Assembly (NCBI GenBank): GCA_003232965.1
Contig: QIKG01000040.1
Coordinates: forward strand, 1-8,592
Source: Oceanospirillales bacterium
Lineage (GTDB): Bacteria; Pseudomonadota; Gammaproteobacteria; Xanthomonadales; SZUA-36
Length of the DNA: 8,592 nt
Direction: 5' to 3'
Below, one piece after another: positions 5,950 to 8,592 of the stretch. Numbering within the stretch: position 1 is the first letter of the stretch; each line of letters begins with the position of its first letter. The translations under genes were made by a program, and so were the position numbers. The notes under the pieces were generated by a model. That model did no database searches, was not told the DNA's origin, and saw only the letters and a program-made list of their open reading frames with translations.

Positions 5950-7385
5950 ATGCGAATCCAGCCAGTCGCCCTGACATTTGATGATGTCACCTTAATTCCC
6001 GCACACTCTACGGTTTTACCGAATGAGGTTTCCCTCAGAACACAGCTGACCCGGGGAATATTCTTGAATACCCCGCTGATCTCAGCTGCCATGGATACCG
6101 TCACAGAAGCCCGTCTGGCGATTGCTATGGCCCAGGAAGGCGGTATTGCATTGCTGAACAGGCGCAGCAAGTCCGCATAGTGAAGAACTTCGAAGCCGGG
6201 GTTATCAGTAACCCAATTACAGTTGACCCGCAAACCACTATTCAAGATGTCATTAACCTAACCCGGGCAAACAATATTTCCGGAGTTCCTGTGGTTGATG
6301 GTACTGAGTTGGTCGGAATTGTGACGGCTCGGGATTTACGCTTTGAGAAAAAACTAGATGACCCGGTCCGCAATATCATGACCCGCAAGGAAAACCTGGT
6401 TACCGTACGCGAAGGTGCCTCTCAGGATGAAGTCCTAAGCCTTCTGCATACCCATCGGATTGAAAAAGTGCTGGTGGTTGATGATGATTTTCAATTGCGT
6501 GGTTTAATTACGGTTAAAGATATCCAAAAATCCAGCGATTATCCGCTGGCTGCCAAAGACAGCGAAGAGCGCCTACTTGTAGCTGCTGCTGTTAGCGCCG
6601 GTGGCGATACGCCTGAACGGATTGCAGCGCTGGTGGAAGCCAATGTCGATGTGCTCATTATTGATACTGCCCACGGCCATTCACAAGGTGTGCTCGATAG
6701 GGTTCGCTGGACCCGCGAGAATTTCCCTGATGTGCAGATCATTGGTGGCAACATTACTACCGGTGAAGGTGCCCTGGCATTAGTTGAAGCCGGTGCTGAT
6801 GCGGTTAAAGTAGGCCAAGGTCCCGGCTCTATCTGTACCACCCGCATTGTTGCCGGGGTTGGTGTGCCACAGATTACTGCGATTGATTCAGTCTCCGAAG
6901 CACTAAAAGACAGCGGAGTACCTTTGATTGGCGATGGTGGTATTCGTTTTTCCGGCGATTTTGCCAAGGCTATTGTTGCCGGTGCGCATACTGTGATGAT
7001 TGGTAGCTTGCTTGCCGGTACCGAAGAGGCTCCCGGAGAAGTTGAACTGTTTCAGGGGCGTTCCTATAAATCATACCGTGGCATGGGTTCGCTCGGGGCA
7101 ATGCAAGAAGGCTCCAAAGATCGTTATTTTCAGTCGGAAGTGGCTAGCAATAAATTGGTACCTGAAGGCATTGAAGGCCGGGTGCCTTACAAAGGTTCGC
7201 TTTCGGGTGTTATCCATCAATTGGTCGGTGGACTTCGTTCATCCATGGGCTATGTTGGTTGTGCCAACATTGAAGAGATGCGCACCCGGCCGGTGTTTGC
7301 GCAAATTACAACCGCGGGCATGCGCGAATCGCACGCCCATGATATTACCATTACCAAAGAAGCCCCGAACTATAAACTGGGCTAA
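5950..7385 (+). pseudogene. guaB: Inosine-5'-monophosphate dehydrogenase, disrupted by a ~22-nt deletion/frameshift
   Basis: GuaB oxidises IMP to XMP with NAD, the committed step to GMP. The N-terminal piece (nt 5950-6180) reads normally through SAAMDTVTEARLAIAMAQEGGI (residues 45-66), then leaves frame and stops at TAG 6178-6180. The rest is open in another frame from at least 6153 to 7385 and carries everything else: two CBS domains (roughly nt 6200-6540), GPGSICTT with the catalytic Cys (codon 6834-6836), DGGIRFSGD, the RYFQ flap with EGIEGRVPYKG, and the usual end ESHAHDITITKEAPNYKLG. Between Ile66 and the downstream QAQQVRIVKN there are 11 nt where homologues have 33, so the IHKN strand of the barrel is missing. 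Promoter, AGGAG site (9 nt before the ATG) and downstream frame are otherwise intact. This indicates a very recent loss or a sequencing/assembly error. As written, the gene should not give a normal enzyme. Confidence 0.9.
6145..6182 (+). other. Frameshift junction in guaB with overlapping stop/start
   Basis: ATT (Ile66, 6145-6147) is followed by 11 nt (6148-6158) and then CAG GCG CAG CAA in the shifted frame. E. coli GuaB has eleven residues (GFIHKNMSIER) at this point. The first-frame stop TAG (6178-6180) shares its G with a GTG (6180-6182) that opens the downstream frame, giving TAGTG. Reinitiation there could yield a ~401-residue C-terminal fragment, but there is no purine-rich ribosome-binding site of good quality, and the fragment would lack the first part of the barrel. 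Confidence 0.75.
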
Positions 7386-7400
7386 GGAACCTCTGATCTA

Positions 7401-7429
7401 TTCATGAATGAGCATGTTGAGCCTATAAT
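7401..7429 (+). promoter_or_regulatory. Possible outward promoter inside the MITE, toward guaA
   Basis: TATAAT (7424-7429) follows TTCATG (7401-7406, 3 of 6 matches to -35) with a 17-nt spacer. Transcription would start near 7436 and pass the strong central hairpin before guaA. The -10 is perfect and the spacing ideal, but the -35 is weak and AT-rich palindromic elements produce such matches by chance. Confidence 0.35.
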
Positions 7430-7445
7430 TCCCAATAGCGGCGTT

Positions 7446-7486
7446 AGCAAGCACCAGCAATAGCGTTGCTATTACTGGTGCTTGCT
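7446..7486. repeat. Strong central hairpin of the MITE
   Basis: AGCAAGCACCAG (7446-7457) pairs perfectly with CTGGTGCTTGCT (7475-7486). After one mismatch, AATAGC (7459-7464) pairs with GCTATT (7468-7473) around a 3-nt loop. That is 18 of 19 pairs in a 41-nt stem. Any transcript running from guaB into guaA would carry it. No T run follows on either strand, so it is not a standard intrinsic terminator, but it could slow RNA decay or cause partial termination. Confidence 0.85.
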
Positions 7487-7567
7487 GCCTTGCTCTTAAA
7501 AATTATAAATCTCAACATGCTACACTCAGAATAAATCAGAGGCTCCCTAATTTTATTTAGGTTACTT

Positions 7568-8592
7568 ATGAGTCTGACTTCCAAAAACATTCACGCTGAA
7601 AAAGTTCTGATTCTGGATTTTGGATCGCAGTACACGCAATTAATTGCCCGTAGGGTTCGTGAAATTGGGGTTTACTGTGAAATCTGGTCTTGGGATGTCG
7701 ATGCTCAACTTATCGCTGATTTCGAACCGAGCGGGATAATTCTGTCCGGCGGGCCGGAAACGGTAACCGGTAGCAATACACCCAAAGCGGCAGAGAGTAT
7801 CTGGAGTATGGGAATTCCAGTGCTTGGAATCTGTTATGGAATGCAGACCATGGCCCAGCAATTGGGCGGGCAGGTCGAAGCCCACGATGAAAAAGAATTT
7901 GGTTATGCCGAGATCAAAGTAGAAAATGCCGGTGGCTTGTTAAGTGCTATTTCAGATGCCGCAAGCGCTGAGAACAATGCACTGCTCGATGTGTGGATGA
8001 GCCACGGCGACCGGGTCACAAAGTTACCTCAAGGATTTTCTTTGCTGTGTTCATCTGATGCTGCACCGATTGCGGGAATGGCGGATGAAGCAAGGCATTT
8101 CTATGGTCTGCAGTTTCACCCTGAAGTTACTCATACAAAGCAGGGCGATGCGATATTGCGACGCTTTTTGTTAGAAATTTGTAAGCTTAATGGACTCTGG
8201 ACTACCGCGAATATCATTACCGATGACATTCAACGAATTCGCGACCAGGTGGGCAAGCAAAAAGTCTTGCTGGGCTTATCTGGTGGTGTCGACTCATCCG
8301 TTGTGGCCGCACTTTTGCATGAAGCCATCGGTGATCAACTGACCTGTATATTTGTGGATACTGGCTTGTTGCGCTATAAAGAACCAGAACAGGTGATGGC
8401 CACCTTTGCTGAGCATATGGGTGTCAAAGTCATCAAAGTTGAAGCCCGACAGCGGTATCTGGATGCCTTAGTTGGTGTTGCTGATCCGGAAGCTAAGCGT
8501 AAAATTATCGGTAATCTGTTTATCGATATTTTCGAAGAACAGGCAGAAGCACTAAGCGATGTGCATTTTCTAGCTCAAGGCACCATTTATCC
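7568..8592 (+). CDS. guaA: GMP synthase (glutamine-hydrolysing), N-terminal two-thirds; 3' end outside window
   Basis: GuaA converts XMP to GMP using ATP and ammonia released from glutamine. The window holds 341 codons of about 525. The class I glutamine amidotransferase domain spans ~11-205: ILDFGSQYTQL (15-25), SGGP (60-63), GICYGMQ with nucleophile Cys89, MSHGD (144-148) and QFHPEVTHT (182-190) with His184 and Glu186. The ATP-pyrophosphatase domain starts near 210, with the P-loop LSGGVDSS (237-244), FVDTGLLR (262-269), DPEAKRKIIG (306-315) and LAQGTIYP at the edge. All expected catalytic residues present in this part are intact. The ATG at 7568 has only a short AGG (7559-7561) as ribosome-binding site, 6 nt upstream, and lies 17 nt past the right target duplication. 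It probably was co-transcribed with guaB before the palindromic element inserted between them. Confidence 0.96.
   Translation, partial: MSLTSKNIHAEKVLILDFGSQYTQLIARRVREIGVYCEIWSWDVDAQLIADFEPSGIILSGGPETVTGSNTPKAAESIWSMGIPVLGICYGMQTMAQQLGGQVEAHDEKEFGYAEIKVENAGGLLSAISDAASAENNALLDVWMSHGDRVTKLPQGFSLLCSSDAAPIAGMADEARHFYGLQFHPEVTHTKQGDAILRRFLLEICKLNGLWTTANIITDDIQRIRDQVGKQKVLLGLSGGVDSSVVAALLHEAIGDQLTCIFVDTGLLRYKEPEQVMATFAEHMGVKVIKVEARQRYLDALVGVADPEAKRKIIGNLFIDIFEEQAEALSDVHFLAQGTIY

Larger units (their letters stand above)
7386..7546. mobile_element. MITE-like palindromic insertion with CTAA target duplication
   Basis: The 161-bp segment starts with GGAACCTCTGATCTATTC and ends with the inverse of GGAGCCTCTGATTTATTC (16 of 18 matching). 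The inverted homology extends over 36 bp at each end (27 of 36), finishing with a perfect AGCATGTTGAG on both sides. It is flanked by direct CTAA copies at 7382-7385 and 7547-7550. A 4-bp YTAR duplication is typical of the IS5 group of insertion sequences, so I infer a non-autonomous IS5-type derivative; the parent element is not identified. It encodes no transposase. The left duplication contains the guaB stop codon TAA. Removing the insert and one duplication would leave guaB and guaA 17 nt apart. Confidence 0.82.

Noticed and set aside
6120..6182. Programmed ribosomal frameshifting in guaB
   Set aside because: There is no slippery heptamer or stimulatory structure at the switch, and a frame change alone would not restore the missing ~7 conserved residues. 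A deletion or sequence error explains it better.
5760..6245. Minus-strand open frame of 161 codons across the xseA/guaB junction
   Set aside because: It lies antisense to the guaB start and promoter, has no family resemblance, and shares space with clear guaB coding sequence.
6539..6967. Minus-strand open frame of 142 codons inside guaB
   Set aside because: It is a mirror of the GuaB reading frame with Ser/Ala/Thr-rich composition and no recognisable domain.
7446..7486. Intrinsic terminator between guaB and guaA
   Set aside because: The stem is strong but is followed by GCCTTGCTC, with no T run; on the other strand no T run follows either.

Overview
The window looks like the chromosome of a gammaproteobacterium, probably an environmental or marine one. 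The exonuclease VII large-subunit gene (xseA) stands divergent from guaB-guaA, as in Escherichia coli and many relatives, and the proteins resemble the E. coli/Pseudomonas versions of FadH, XseA, YigZ, GuaB and GuaA. The species cannot be named from this sequence.

Layout, left to right. (1) 1-876 is the 3' part of fadH (2,4-dienoyl-CoA reductase), entering from outside the window. It ends in a 12-bp tandem repeat that places three TAG stops in the same frame. (2) 1018-3611 is a probable three-gene operon on the + strand: a winged-helix DNA-binding protein with a long Lys/Glu/Pro/Thr-rich tail, a short-chain dehydrogenase, and a saccharopine-dehydrogenase-like reductase whose start overlaps the previous stop by 4 bp. 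(3) 3612-3788 is a gene-free convergent junction with only weak inverted repeats. (4) 3789-5746 on the - strand holds xseA followed by yigZ, joined by a 1-nt TGATG overlap. (5) 5747-5949 is the divergent xseA/guaB regulatory region, with a good -10 box for guaB and two hairpins in its predicted leader. (6) 5950-7385 is guaB, which is broken here: about 22 nt are missing from the conserved GGIG-x-IHKN segment, and the reading frame shifts. (7) 7386-7546 is a compact 161-bp palindromic insertion, a MITE-like element with a CTAA target duplication, sitting exactly between the guaB stop codon and guaA. (8) 7568-8592 is guaA (GMP synthase), which runs off the right edge.

How the genes relate. guaB and guaA catalyse the two steps from IMP to GMP. 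Without the 161-bp insert and one target copy they would be only 17 nt apart, so the element has split a tight operon. It may also supply a promoter or an RNA hairpin ahead of guaA. fadH serves breakdown of unsaturated fatty acids. The SDR/saccharopine-dehydrogenase-like pair is plausibly lipid-related oxidoreduction, but its substrate is unknown.

I found no convincing evidence of a new multi-gene system. The points most worth checking are the guaB lesion, the element in the gua operon, the guaB leader hairpins, and the tail of the winged-helix protein, which ends in a possible sliding-clamp-binding motif.
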